A stretch of 64,000 nucleotides of DNA from the NCBI GenBank assembly GCA_001544595.2, contig FCOH02000028.1, positions 1-64,000 of the forward strand, read 5' to 3'. This DNA comes from Caballeronia peredens. GTDB taxonomy: Bacteria; Pseudomonadota; Gammaproteobacteria; Burkholderiales; Burkholderiaceae. The notes below the pieces were generated by a model, which saw only the letters and a program-made list of their open reading frames with translations, ran no database searches and was not told where the DNA came from. Position numbers and translations under genes: made by a program. This document shows, piece by piece, positions 23,367-31,721 of the stretch. Position 1 is the first letter of the stretch. Each line of letters begins with the position of its first letter.

Positions 23367-23433
23367 ATGGCTTCAGTTTCCGCCCTGTTTGCCGATATCT
23401 TCCTGGATAGACAAGACGAAATGGGGCAGAGCG

Positions 23434-23910
23434 ATGGGAAGACGGATTTGCGCACTGGTGGTTGGACTGATGATGGTGGCCGGCGCCTGCCGTGCGCAAG
23501 ATGCCGCTCCAACTGACACTGACTTGAAAGCCTCCTACTGCGCTGGTGTCATGGCTCAGCAGAAGAAAGACTTCAAAGAGATTGTGCCGGACGTAGAGAC
23601 CAATGCCGCGCTACCAGATATCGTCAAGAAAAATTGGTCAAGCATCAACGACAAAGGGCAGCATCTCGCTCAGTATCTCGGCATTCGCTTTGGCTACATT
23701 GACCCAACAGGGTCCGCGGTCGCGATGATGCGCGGTGCTCAGGATATGGAGAAAATGCGAACCCCGGAGCTTCGCCAGTGTACGGACAAGTGCATGGCAA
23801 CCGCTCTGAAGGTTCCACAAGAGCAATTCACGTCTTGCATGCGGGCTTGCGACCCCGAAACCTTGCCGCGCATTTGGTCGTGTAACAACCTCTCTTGGCT
23901 ACCGTTCTAA
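23434..23910 (+). CDS. Exported cysteine-containing protein
   Basis: A 158-residue protein with a signal peptide (MGRRICALVVGLMMVAGACR, cleavage near AQDA; the CR end makes a lipoprotein less likely) and seven or so cysteines in the mature part, several in CxxxC spacing (CTDKCMATA, CMRACD). Periplasmic location inferred. A longer in-frame extension upstream is less likely because the signal peptide starts here. Followed by 23958-24440. Confidence 0.65.
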   Translation: MGRRICALVVGLMMVAGACRAQDAAPTDTDLKASYCAGVMAQQKKDFKEIVPDVETNAALPDIVKKNWSSINDKGQHLAQYLGIRFGYIDPTGSAVAMMRGAQDMEKMRTPELRQCTDKCMATALKVPQEQFTSCMRACDPETLPRIWSCNNLSWLPF

Positions 23911-23957
23911 CTGGTTTGATAAAGTGTTGAGAGACAAGGACGCAACGCAAACTAAAA

Positions 23958-24440
23958 ATGGACCTCTTCTATTACTGGAAAGACTACGTCGCGGACATCC
24001 GCGCAAACCGCATCGGCTCATTGGGCTCGGACATCGTAGATATTGAGCGCATGCTAGCGAGGCGTCCTGCTGATCGTGTATGGGTCTTCAAGACGCCAGA
24101 AGGGAAGATGGGCAATCTGCAAGTCCTTGGTCGGCTATCGGTCGTTGATGAATGTCCAGATGGGTGCGCACCCTCCAAGCGTCACAATGTCTTCTATGAC
24201 GCAGCATCACCAAATTCGCTTTGGTTCACGGACTCCGGAACCGACGAGCGCATGAACGAAATTACCAACATCCTCAACAATCGATATCAGGCGGCCTTCC
24301 GTGCCAACTTCCGTGGAGCCAACGGTATTCACGAGATTGATGCGGATATCGTAGCGAAGCTGAAGAACGTCACTGCGAGCTACGCATCGGTCCAGTTTCT
24401 GGAAGGCATCAAGCCGTTTGCGAGGAAGAAGGCGGCGTAG
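23958..24440 (+). CDS. Unknown protein, 160 residues
   Basis: Begins MDLFYYWKDYVADIRANRIG and has VWVFKTPEGKMGNLQVLGRL, a strand-rich core followed by a helical C-terminal half. No family recognised with confidence. The ribosome-binding site is weak. Its 3' end overlaps the converging HEPN gene 24409-25326 by 32 bp. Confidence 0.6.
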   Translation: MDLFYYWKDYVADIRANRIGSLGSDIVDIERMLARRPADRVWVFKTPEGKMGNLQVLGRLSVVDECPDGCAPSKRHNVFYDAASPNSLWFTDSGTDERMNEITNILNNRYQAAFRANFRGANGIHEIDADIVAKLKNVTASYASVQFLEGIKPFARKKAA

Positions 24441-25326
24441 AGGGCTTGAGCAACCCCTTTTTGCGCTGGTAGTCCACGGTCTCAAAGAGGAACTCGGCTA
24501 GGGTCTTTGCAGAATTCACGGCAAGCTTCGCGTGATGTCGCTCCGGACGATAGGTCTTCCCATGGCTATCAGACATCTTGTTTCTCATCGCAGCCAGCCC
24601 CGTGACGATAGAAGCCAAGCCCGTCAAAACTTGCTTGAGGCTCTCCGAAATATCCTTCCTGCTCGCTGACAAGTTGAGTAGGCTTCTGACCCGATTGAAG
24701 AGCCTTGAAAGGTCTCCATCAAATTGAGGTGGAGGTTCTTCGCTCAACTCCTCTTCGATGGCAAGAAGCATGTGCTCAACCAAAGTTCGCGCGTTGGTGA
24801 TAGCTCCATCGTAGTCCTCGGAATCTATCTTCTGGCGACACTTGATGATTTGCTCTTCAATGGAAGTTGCAGTGAACTCGGGCAAGCTTTTAGGCATCGA
24901 GTCCACGGTGACAAGGGAGCCTGAGATGAATTGAACCTTATGGAAGATGCCCCGGTTTCCCATCGCGACGATTTCGTAGTTGTCAAAGGCGAGGAGGGCA
25001 TTGAGCCTGTCGAGGCATTCCTTGGGTGTGTGAAGCTCGGGCTGTCGAAGCTCGGGCTGTCGAAGCTCGGGCTGTCGAAGCTCAATCCAGTTCGCGGGGC
25101 TTATCAGATCACAGAGGAACTTACCCATCGCTTCTTTCGTTGCTAGCTCGGTGAGCTTCTCACGAGCGAAGGCAGTGCGGGAAGACGACGTAAAGGGATA
25201 CGTGTCTTTGAATCCGTAGCGATTGAAGAGCGCGACAAGCTCAGGTCCGCTGCGATACGGCCAGCCGTTGGATCCCCCGCATGTGAAGTCCGCGAGCTTC
25301 TGGATGGTCGCTTGAGACAAGTTCAT
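24409..25326 (-). CDS. Abi_C-like HEPN protein
   Basis: A 305-residue protein. Residues about 155-300 resemble the C-terminal domain of abortive-infection proteins: IDSEDYDGAITNARTLVEHM, a central linker, and MRNKMSDSHGKTY with the HEPN motif R248-x6-H255. Such domains are usually RNases in phage defence or toxins. A five-residue tandem repeat ELRQP x3 (residues 82-96), encoded by 15-bp direct repeats near 25035-25080, separates it from an N-terminal part. Start 25326 lies 2 bp after the stop of 25329-25613, so the two are coupled. Confidence 0.75.
   Translation of the reverse strand: MNLSQATIQKLADFTCGGSNGWPYRSGPELVALFNRYGFKDTYPFTSSSRTAFAREKLTELATKEAMGKFLCDLISPANWIELRQPELRQPELRQPELHTPKECLDRLNALLAFDNYEIVAMGNRGIFHKVQFISGSLVTVDSMPKSLPEFTATSIEEQIIKCRQKIDSEDYDGAITNARTLVEHMLLAIEEELSEEPPPQFDGDLSRLFNRVRSLLNLSASRKDISESLKQVLTGLASIVTGLAAMRNKMSDSHGKTYRPERHHAKLAVNSAKTLAEFLFETVDYQRKKGLLKPSTPPSSSQTA
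25035..25082. repeat. 15-bp tandem repeat inside HEPN gene
   Basis: Unit TGTCGAAGCTCGGGC in three tandem copies with partial flanking units; in frame, adds ELRQP units. Copy number could vary by slippage without breaking the frame. Confidence 0.85.
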
Positions 25327-25328
25327 TT

Positions 25329-25613
25329 TCAGATGGTGTAGTCGATCATCTGATTGGGACGGTCCCGGTCTTCCAGCGAAATAATAAGGCTCTGGTTCTT
25401 CCATTCCACGATGTTGCCCTGTGCCGCGTTCGCTGCATACTTTGCTTGGTCAAAGTTGCCGTCCGAGTCAAAGTAGACGATGCGGCAAACATTTTTAACA
25501 TCGTCCAGCGCGCCTTCAACTTCATCATCGGTTGCTCGGTTGTCACGGTAGGCCGCTACAACGGCGTTATAGTCATCAACTGCGTCTTGAATGTCTTGGG
25601 TGCTATAGGGCAT
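25329..25613 (-). CDS. Small acidic protein paired with HEPN gene
   Basis: A 94-residue acidic protein (MPYSTQDIQDAVDDYNAVVA). It ends 2 bp before the HEPN gene starts. The small acidic protein plus HEPN arrangement resembles an antitoxin/toxin or partner pair, but no antitoxin fold is recognised. Start 25613 follows GGAGACC at 8 bp; a TTG five codons upstream is the alternative. Confidence 0.65.
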   Translation of the reverse strand: MPYSTQDIQDAVDDYNAVVAAYRDNRATDDEVEGALDDVKNVCRIVYFDSDGNFDQAKYAANAAQGNIVEWKNQSLIISLEDRDRPNQMIDYTI

Positions 25614-25657
25614 TGCATGGGTCTCCAAAGGCTTCAGTGTTCACTCGTTATTATCGT

Positions 25658-26332
25658 CTATACGGGCTCGATCAGATACTCGCCTTCGTTGCGCACATTG
25701 TTCACATCACGGCTGACTTTGAACCACTCGAAGTCTTCCACGGGTCTCATTGCATCGTGAGCCATCAGGTCGGCTTCTTCGACCGGGGTGTCGGGGTCTA
25801 GCCAGATCTTGGCGTCCTGAGGTGTGAACACGAGTGGCCGGCGGTCGTGAATGTCCACCATCCCTGAGTCCGATGCGGCCGTGACAATGACAAAGCCGTT
25901 GATGGGGTCTTCCAAGTCCTTCTCCTCGCGCACACTAGTCAAGCCAGCAAGACACATCGGCTTTCTGTCTTTGAGGCGAATGAAGAACGGGGTCTTCTTC
26001 TTGTCTTCATCCACGATCCACTCATACCAGCCGTCTGCCGGAACAATGACGCGACCCGTCTTGAAGATGTTGCGAAAGAAAGGTCCCTTGGCCGCGGTCT
26101 CCACTCGTGCATTGATAGCAGGCGGCATCTTCTTTTCTCGGGCCCAAAACGGCTTGTAGCCCCATCTCACGGGTCTGAAGTTGCCGTCAGGGTAAGCCAC
26201 CAGGGGATTGGTCGTGGGAGCGATGTTATAGCCGTGTCGGTAGGCGTCGCTGGGTGGGAAGCCCGCGTTCTCCCATTCGAGGATACGGGCATATTCGATG
26301 GGATTGCGAGCTTGTGAGATGCGTCCGCACAT
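25658..26332 (-). CDS. SRAP-domain protein (YedK/HMCES type)
   Basis: A 225-residue SOS-response-associated peptidase-fold protein, which crosslinks to abasic sites in single-stranded DNA. The catalytic Cys2 (MCGRI) directly follows the start; other conserved residues are INAR-E (residues 73-78), PADGWYEW with Glu104, and DIHDRRPLVF with His162. Full family length. The start is fixed by Cys2 and by GGGGACC upstream; an in-frame extension of 61 codons is spurious. Divergent from the ParB-like gene at 26450. Confidence 0.9.
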   Translation of the reverse strand: MCGRISQARNPIEYARILEWENAGFPPSDAYRHGYNIAPTTNPLVAYPDGNFRPVRWGYKPFWAREKKMPPAINARVETAAKGPFFRNIFKTGRVIVPADGWYEWIVDEDKKKTPFFIRLKDRKPMCLAGLTSVREEKDLEDPINGFVIVTAASDSGMVDIHDRRPLVFTPQDAKIWLDPDTPVEEADLMAHDAMRPVEDFEWFKVSRDVNNVRNEGEYLIEPV

Positions 26333-26449
26333 CGTAGGTCCCCTTCTGATGGTTATCGACAGCCCTGCCGCAGTTTTCGTGCCGAGGTAACGGCTCTTCG
26401 TTGACTTCTTTCTTTTTCGATTTACTTTGGTCGAAAAGAGGAGGTCAAT

Positions 26450-26854
26450 ATGAAAACAAGAATAAGAATAGGAGACTTGGATAGAGCAATCAAAGAGGAG
26501 TTCTTCAACTTGCATGCATGGTTTGTTGATCCTGAGTGCAGTGAGCGGGATTTCTACAACAAGTCTGTTAAGCTTGTGAAGCTGGATCTACGCAAGCTTG
26601 GGCGGGAAGACTTGATGAACCTGAAGCCTGAGCAAGTAAAGCAGTATATGCAGGTAGTGAAGGCGGGAGACAGGTATCTTCCGGCCGTTGCTGATGGCAA
26701 TCTCGTAGATGGAATGCATCGCATCAGTGCCATGAGGCTCTCCGGCAAGAAGGAGTGTTTGGCTCTGGACTTCACTGGGCTTATCGATACGGCTCAATCC
26801 GGATATCAGATAGATGTGAAGGTTCTAAAGTTGTCGCAAGAACTCGCGATTTGA
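26450..26854 (+). CDS. ParB-like nuclease-fold protein, single domain
   Basis: A 134-residue protein with the ParB/Srx-like core: RYLPAVADGNLVDGMHRISAMRLSGKKE, that is x-G-x-L-V-D-G-x-H-R. No HTH or C-terminal partition domain, so this is not a partition ParB. It is paralogous to 48150-48536, which shares the (K)EEFFNLHAWF / EELFKLHVLEF block and the DG-HR block. Start follows GAGG. Two sRNA candidates follow directly. Confidence 0.75.
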   Translation: MKTRIRIGDLDRAIKEEFFNLHAWFVDPECSERDFYNKSVKLVKLDLRKLGREDLMNLKPEQVKQYMQVVKAGDRYLPAVADGNLVDGMHRISAMRLSGKKECLALDFTGLIDTAQSGYQIDVKVLKLSQELAI

Positions 26855-26891
26855 TTGTTGACAAGTAAGAGAAATTTGGTAGATTGGGTTG

Positions 26892-26968
26892 ACGATGATT
26901 AATGCGGTCAGGCCTTATATTATCTTCGCTGCGCAAAGATCCACCCTTCGGGGTGGTTCTTTGTTTTG
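26892..26968 (+). ncRNA. Candidate small RNA 4
   Basis: Promoter TTGACA (26858-26863), 16 bp, TAGATT (26880-26885); RNA of about 77 nt ending in CCACCC-TTCG-GGGTGG and a T-rich tail. No reading frame. First of a tandem pair. Confidence 0.6.
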
Positions 26969-27011
26969 TTGATGCCGTTGACAAACCAAAAATTTCTGGT
27001 AGATTAAGGCT

Positions 27012-27083
27012 ATACATAATAATTGGCTGGCAGGCGAATTAATTCATTAGGAAAGCCACTCTTCGGAGTGGCTTTTGTTTTGG
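27012..27083 (+). ncRNA. Candidate small RNA 5
   Basis: Promoter TTGACA (26978-26983), 16 bp, TAGATT (27000-27005); RNA of about 72 nt ending in GCCACT-CTTCGG-AGTGGC plus TTTT. Promoter nearly identical to that of candidates 1 and 4 while the bodies differ. Confidence 0.6.
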
Positions 27084-27135
27084 TGTTGCCATCTAGTGAA
27101 GTTGTGATAGCGTAAGATCAATGTGGAGACCATGG

Positions 27136-27210
27136 TCATAGTGATTCAGCCAGCAGAGGTTCAACCGTTCTCTCGATGGTCACTTCGTAGGCTTGTTGTG
27201 GCTGTTGCAT
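27136..27210 (-). CDS. 24-residue peptide
   Basis: MQQPQQAYEVTIERTVEPLL then AESL. It has a GGAGAGCGCC ribosome-binding region and sits after the hairpin at 27240-27256 exactly as downstream genes do at the other intercistronic hairpins, which is the main support. Small and without homologues that I recognise. A 36-codon plus-strand frame overlaps it with a poorly spaced site. Confidence 0.4.
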   Translation of the reverse strand: MQQPQQAYEVTIERTVEPLLAESL

Positions 27211-27239
27211 GGCGCTCTCCTGTACTTTTACTTATTGGA

Positions 27240-27256
27240 TAGCCCGTGCGGTGGGC
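27240..27256 (-). terminator. Intercistronic hairpin
   Basis: AGCCCACCGCACGGGCT on the minus strand, between the stop at 27276 and the 24-codon frame. Confidence 0.5.
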
Positions 27257-27275
27257 TGGACCTTTCGTCTTAAGC

Positions 27276-27818
27276 TCATGCCTCCAGGGCTTCAATCTCG
27301 CGCTGCAAGATCTTCGCGGTCGAGCGATGAAGTTTGTCGCAGGTCCTTACTTTTGCATGGTGCAGAGCCAACTTCAATGTCAGCAAGCGCAGTTCTTCGA
27401 AGGTTCTTGAGCTTTTCGTTTTGTTCTTTCTAAGCTTGGCGCCTGCGTCACTCGCTTCAATATAGGCAAGCAAATCGCCAACGTCTTTTGCCAGAAACGC
27501 GTCGTATCGTTCTTCTGGCATGTCGCGTTCGCAAGCATCGAGAGAGCTAAGAAATGCTCCAACTGCATGGTCAATTGCTCTTACTTCGTCTCTTTTGAGG
27601 ATAATAACTTCACCTGAAACAACGGCGAAATCGCTGTCTTTGAACTTGCCATCGGTGAGGTCGCGCTTGGAGTAAAGGCCATCGGTCAACGTGAAGACTT
27701 TAGTGTTTCCGGCGATTTGATAGTCATTAATAAATTTATGATCGATCGTATTGGATGGGTAGGCTGCGATGGATGACATCCAAGTGCCTGATGTGATGTC
27801 TAATGTAACTGTCGTCAT
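27276..27818 (-). CDS. Unknown protein, 180 residues
   Basis: Starts MTTVTLDITSGTWMSSIAAY; the first 70 residues are strand-rich, the rest is helical and charged, ending in a Lys/Leu-rich helix (LALHHAKVRTCDKLHRST). No family recognised. The start follows GGAGACC; 20 in-frame codons upstream lie in the promoter region. Class 1 promoter at 27851-27917. Confidence 0.75.
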   Translation of the reverse strand: MTTVTLDITSGTWMSSIAAYPSNTIDHKFINDYQIAGNTKVFTLTDGLYSKRDLTDGKFKDSDFAVVSGEVIILKRDEVRAIDHAVGAFLSSLDACERDMPEERYDAFLAKDVGDLLAYIEASDAGAKLRKNKTKSSRTFEELRLLTLKLALHHAKVRTCDKLHRSTAKILQREIEALEA

Positions 27819-27850
27819 GATGGTCTCCGTTTGTAGTTCCTTATACTGAT

Positions 27851-27917
27851 AATTTAGCAAAACAAAGCCAAAAGTCAAATTTATAGACCATTATCTGTCA
27901 ACTTTCAGACAAACGGT
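27851..27917 (-). promoter_or_regulatory. Class 1 promoter
   Basis: ACCGTTTGTCTGAAA box, 39 bp to TTGACT, 16-bp spacer, TGCTAAATT. Confidence 0.7.
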
Positions 27918-28128
27918 TTACTTAAGCTGGCCGGGAAGTAGCGCGATAATTTATCTTTGGATTGGGTTTAGATGTTCCGCCCGCGCGCGTTTTTGTCAAT
28001 CATTTGTAGAGAAAATCGGCACTCACAAGTTGGGTGACTTTTTACATCCATAGATCTTCTTGGCTTGGTTAAGTCGTATCTTGACTGCCTTTAGCAATCT
28101 GGTAAGTTAAAAGAAAAAGGAGAAGAAA

Positions 28129-28320
28129 ATGTCCAATTTATATTTATCGATAGATATCAGCCAACCAGATAAAGAGAGTGCTATTGCAACGCTAATGATG
28201 CTGGTCGAGGAATTCAAGACGAAGAATTACTGCGCAGGCTCTGGCGGTCACCTGTCGGGCGATTACTCGTTCTTTATCAGTGAACTCAATGACGAAGAGG
28301 AGGGAGATGATGACGAGTGA
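28129..28320 (+). CDS. Small very acidic protein
   Basis: A 63-residue protein: helical N-terminal half, a Gly-rich turn (AGSGGHLSGDYSFF) and an acidic end (NDEEEGDDDE). Start follows AAGGAGAAG; promoter TTGACT (28081-28086), 16 bp, TAAGTT (28103-28108). No family recognised; the acidity would suit an antitoxin or a DNA mimic, without further evidence. Confidence 0.7.
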   Translation: MSNLYLSIDISQPDKESAIATLMMLVEEFKTKNYCAGSGGHLSGDYSFFISELNDEEEGDDDE

Positions 28321-28380
28321 TAGAGGCTAGCCTTCGGAGGAGAAATGCAGCGGAAAGCGAAGCCTCTTCCGGGGCGCTTA

Positions 28381-29403
28381 CTAGATCTTCAGTTTCTTGG
28401 GCTGCTTCACATCCTTACGCTGTAACCCATGGTCCAAACGCTCATACATGGTCTTGACCTTCAGGTAGCGAAACGGATTGAAGTCTCCGCATTCGTCTTT
28501 GATGGCATTGACCTCTGCTTGTAGCCGGGGGCTGGCGATAAGCTCCACTTCCTCAAAGGGCAGTGCATCAGCGGCTCCCGTCAAAAATTCGATATCGTCG
28601 GCTAGTTCTGCATCTAGCTGGTTGAGATAGGCGTAGTTGCGTTGAGCAACGAAGGGCGCAAATTCTTTTTTGATGTTGGAGAGCTTTCCAGCGATGTCTT
28701 CAAATGCAACGTCCGGGTCAATCTGCTCTATATAGATTTGAGGGCGTGTGGTGAGGGTTGCGCAACGAGTGTCGAAGCTCTCAAGAGCTACAAAATGCCC
28801 AGCCTGGTTCTGTCCGTAGAGGACAAGCTGATAATCCGTTTGCTCGTCGTTGATGGTGACCTCCACTAAGAAATTTCGAAGGTCTGGGTGTTTGCTCAGG
28901 TCCGGGTCAAAAACATCGGTTCCATTTGCTGCCGCCAGAGATACAAAGTGTTGATCAAGGCGAAGTGCAAAGCCTGAGAATTGAGCGTTGTCGGGATTGT
29001 GTCTGATGGCCTTCAACATGAAATCCTTGTCGTTGCGAACCGTCTCACCGGCTTGGCAGAGGTGGATGTAGCCGGTCTGCGCAATAAAGTCCTTATATTC
29101 CGGCCCCAAACAACGTGTGTAGTAGCCTGCGCAAAGACAGAGATGGTCACATGCGACTTCTAGGTCGCCCCATTCATCGGATAGATCCCAATCGCAGTTT
29201 TTCTCTTCAGCAACCATTTCCCACTTGGCTGTCTTTCGGTTCTTGCCAAAGAGTTGATTGTGGTATCGGTCAACGAATTGGTCGCCTATCGGAACTTTGT
29301 CAATGTCCCTTACAGCGATGAGGTCTGAATATCGGTCCGAGAAGAAGTCAAACGTTAGATTGTCGGCTTCAATTAGTTTATCTAGGGAATGAATCTTTAT
29401 CAT
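28381..29403 (-). CDS. DUF4116-like repeat protein with KLKI tail
   Basis: A 340-residue protein. Around residues 120-190 it shows the VRNDKDFMLKAIRHNPDN pattern of DUF4116-like repeats (LR-D-x-FhhxAh), which also occur in 40330-41519, 41669-42874 and 45741-46745. It ends ERLDHGLQRKDVKQPKKLKI, the common tail. Inferred secretion substrate. Start 29403 follows GGAGAC; class 2 promoter at 29435-29477. Confidence 0.75.
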   Translation of the reverse strand: MIKIHSLDKLIEADNLTFDFFSDRYSDLIAVRDIDKVPIGDQFVDRYHNQLFGKNRKTAKWEMVAEEKNCDWDLSDEWGDLEVACDHLCLCAGYYTRCLGPEYKDFIAQTGYIHLCQAGETVRNDKDFMLKAIRHNPDNAQFSGFALRLDQHFVSLAAANGTDVFDPDLSKHPDLRNFLVEVTINDEQTDYQLVLYGQNQAGHFVALESFDTRCATLTTRPQIYIEQIDPDVAFEDIAGKLSNIKKEFAPFVAQRNYAYLNQLDAELADDIEFLTGAADALPFEEVELIASPRLQAEVNAIKDECGDFNPFRYLKVKTMYERLDHGLQRKDVKQPKKLKI

Positions 29404-29434
29404 GGTGTAGTCTCCAGTTGTTATCGTTAGATAT

Positions 29435-29477
29435 AAATTATCAGGATTGTCTTCTAAGTCAATCAAGGAGCGATATC
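29435..29477 (-). promoter_or_regulatory. Class 2 promoter
   Basis: GATATC, 9 bp, TTGACT, 16 bp, TAATTT on the minus strand. Confidence 0.7.
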
Positions 29478-29485
29478 TAATTGAT

Positions 29486-29546
29486 GCGAAGCTGGAGCCG
29501 GTAGGAAGCGGTGTCGCCCGCGCGTGTCTTCCAGGAAGCGGGTTGT
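29486..29546 (+). repeat. Structured dispersed repeat, copy 8
   Basis: GCGAAGCTGGAGCCGGTAGG, AAGCGG-TGTCGC-CCGC, then CTTC-CAG-GAAG hairpin and GCGGGTT. Unlike most copies, no minus-strand gene ends just to its right. Confidence 0.75.
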
Positions 29547-29714
29547 CTCAACCAGGCGGGTTTAGTCGTTAGCCAGGACAGTTGCCAGGGTAGTTGGATA
29601 AACGTATTGCATGGATATAGATCTAGATAAATTCAATCAACGGGTATCGACTTATATTTGATGTTGCGCGTTAAAGTATCTTCACCTTAACAACAAACAA
29701 CAAGGTTGAAGAAA

Positions 29715-30230
29715 ATGATTGAAATTATCAAAGCTTTCGCGGGTGAGTTCTCTGTGGCTGGCATTGAGAACCTGCGCGGCATGGAAGGTCACGGCTTTGA
29801 ATGCACTCTGGTTCGTGCGGGTCGCGTCATCGGTCGGGCTACGGACTGGGGTGACGGCGGGATGGTTAATATCGATGTGCCGCGAGTGGAAGACCGCAAA
29901 GCTCTGCTGGAGCATGCGACGAAAATCTATCCCGACATCGAATATGAGCGAGACGGTCTCTTCATCAGCATCCTCGTGGACTACACGCAGGTTCTCAAAA
30001 AGATGAAGACCAAGGCGAAGAAGGTGGTGGTCGCCGTCGACATGGCATCCAAAGAGAAGGATGAGCGGGGTGTGCCCATGGGCTACTCGGTGTTCAACGG
30101 GCTTGCCAACACCCCTGAAAACCGCGCAAAAGTGAGAAAGGACTATCCTGAGCTTACCGTTATGAACGAAGAACTGGAAAAGCTGGAGTTCAAGCTCCCT
30201 ACTCATAGAAGCACCAAGACGCAAGCCTAA
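29715..30230 (+). CDS. Unknown protein, 171 residues
   Basis: Begins MIEIIKAFAGEFSVAGIENL, contains GHGFECTLVRAGRVIGRATD and WGDGGMVNIDV, then a lysine-rich segment (LKKMKTKAKKVVVAVDM). I associate this type with uncharacterised phage/plasmid proteins but cannot name a family. A TTG three codons upstream is possible; the ATG is preferred. Terminator at 30276-30301. Confidence 0.7.
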   Translation: MIEIIKAFAGEFSVAGIENLRGMEGHGFECTLVRAGRVIGRATDWGDGGMVNIDVPRVEDRKALLEHATKIYPDIEYERDGLFISILVDYTQVLKKMKTKAKKVVVAVDMASKEKDERGVPMGYSVFNGLANTPENRAKVRKDYPELTVMNEELEKLEFKLPTHRSTKTQA

Positions 30231-30275
30231 GAACTCAACGAAGCAACTCAACGAACCAACTTAGATAGAAGCACG

Positions 30276-30301
30276 AAAGCCCCTAAATCAGGGGCTTTTC
30301 T
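30276..30301 (+). terminator. Rho-independent terminator
   Basis: AAGCCCCTAAATCAGGGGCTT then TTCTC, after 29715-30230. Confidence 0.8.
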
Positions 30302-30433
30302 CGTTGATGGTTAGTAAGTAGGGAAGAGAGCGAACCGTGCCAAATGCTGCGAAAAACCCCCTTCCTTGCAAGCTGATACTGGTCACATAACGAGGCAGTA
30401 GATGTAGCCGCCGACTCGGGGGCGGTTCGTGAC

Positions 30434-31306
30434 TCAATGCTTGAGGGTTGGCTTCGTGACGATTGACGGCTTCACTTCAGGGCGGAAGAACTGTGCCTTG
30501 GCGCTTAGGTAAGTTTTGATGTCAGCGGCGGTGTGTTTTAGGGATTGCTGGTCGGTGTCAGACAAGTCGCGCTCGCTTACGAACTCGGGGAAGTCGTTGA
30601 ACACTGAAAGCATGAAGGCGGGGTCATCTTTGAGGCTGTCCGCTGCATGCTGCCCGATGATGGGAGCCTTGACTACGGGATATGTCGCGTTGATGTCCCG
30701 CATGGTCGCAAGCATTGCCTTGATGAGTTCTCCGTCTTCAATCTTGGTTGTAGTCTCTGGCACGGTGGAGGAGTAGAAGTCGGGCTGGCCGGCGAGGTTG
30801 GCAATCACGGCAACGTCAACAAACTCGGCCGCGGTGTTCTGCCATTGTCCTTTACCGTCCTTAGTGAAGCTCACAATGAGATCTTCGATGTGACTGGAGG
30901 AGATGGTAGTGCCTGTGGCCTCGGTCTCAACCGTCACCATGAGATGGAGATGCTTGCTGACTGGCTTCTCAGTGTTGAGAGCGAGAAAAGCGATGTCGGA
31001 GTAGCTCTGTGGCCGGACATGACGGTTGATGGCATCGATGAAGGCAACTGCTTCTTCGTCGTGGTCCTGGATGTCAAACTCGTAGACGGTTAGCGGTTCT
31101 CGGGTCGCTGGGTCAATTGCGATGAATTCATAGGTCACGATGTCTTCGCGACGAAATTCACTGATGTAGATAGTGCCAAACTCCTGCTTATGCTCATCCA
31201 TCGCTTTCATGACATGCAATGCGGTTTTTTGAGCCTTGATTTCAGAATCGAAGGTGACTGGTTGAGGTTGTGTCGGATTGATGTCGTTAGCAAAAGGTGT
31301 ATTCAT
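30434..31306 (-). CDS. Unknown protein with DUF4116-like segment
   Basis: A 290-residue acidic protein. Near residues 225-245 a LKDDPAFMLSVFNDFPEF segment resembles one DUF4116-like unit. The end, VKPSIVTKPTLKH, is only loosely like the common KLKI tail. No other domain is recognised. Start follows GGAGAC; class 2 promoter at 31333-31375. Confidence 0.7.
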   Translation of the reverse strand: MNTPFANDINPTQPQPVTFDSEIKAQKTALHVMKAMDEHKQEFGTIYISEFRREDIVTYEFIAIDPATREPLTVYEFDIQDHDEEAVAFIDAINRHVRPQSYSDIAFLALNTEKPVSKHLHLMVTVETEATGTTISSSHIEDLIVSFTKDGKGQWQNTAAEFVDVAVIANLAGQPDFYSSTVPETTTKIEDGELIKAMLATMRDINATYPVVKAPIIGQHAADSLKDDPAFMLSVFNDFPEFVSERDLSDTDQQSLKHTAADIKTYLSAKAQFFRPEVKPSIVTKPTLKH

Positions 31307-31332
31307 AGATGTCTCCTGTAGTTGATAATTTT

Positions 31333-31375
31333 ATCTTAGGTATCGAACTTCGTTTGTCAAATGCAGGAGGATATC
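31333..31375 (-). promoter_or_regulatory. Class 2 promoter
   Basis: GATATC, 9 bp, TTGACA, 16 bp, TAAGAT on the minus strand. Confidence 0.7.
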
Positions 31376-31390
31376 TAGTTGATGAAATAT

Positions 31391-31714
31391 TCAATCTAGC
31401 GATATTCTGACACTCACTGGTGCCCCGAGAGAAATTTTGACATTGGTGGTTTGCCCGAGGTTCATCTTCTTCTTGCGTCGCTTCGTGTTCTCGGTTTCGG
31501 GCTTGGCGGGCTTAGTTGGAGGTGGAAGGGTGGGCGCCTCGTGCAAATTCGCGTTGAGAAACTCAATGTCTATATGGTGGTTCTTGCAGTATTTCTGAAC
31601 CCGATGGCGAGATACACCCACGGCTTTGGCGATATGGGTGTAGTTGAGGGTTCGTTTCTCTGCGAGGCAGGCTTCTATTTCTCCCCGAATGGTGTGCTTT
31701 TCTTTGCTCGCCAT
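31391..31714 (-). CDS. Small HTH protein
   Basis: A 107-residue basic protein. Residues 8-45 form a helix-turn-helix pattern (LNYTHIAKAVGVSRHRVQKY), followed by a Pro-rich linker, a KRRKKK cluster, and two VKISLG/VRISLD strands at the end. Probably a DNA-binding regulator. The ATG at 31714 lies 7 bp after the stop of 31722-31922; no strong ribosome-binding site, so coupled translation is likely. Confidence 0.7.
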   Translation of the reverse strand: MASKEKHTIRGEIEACLAEKRTLNYTHIAKAVGVSRHRVQKYCKNHHIDIEFLNANLHEAPTLPPPTKPAKPETENTKRRKKKMNLGQTTNVKISLGAPVSVRISLD

Positions 31715-31721
31715 CCTGAAG

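Noticed and set aside
26333..26515. N-terminal extension of the SRAP protein
   Set aside because: SRAP proteins need Cys2 exposed after the start methionine; the extension overlaps the divergent gene's start.
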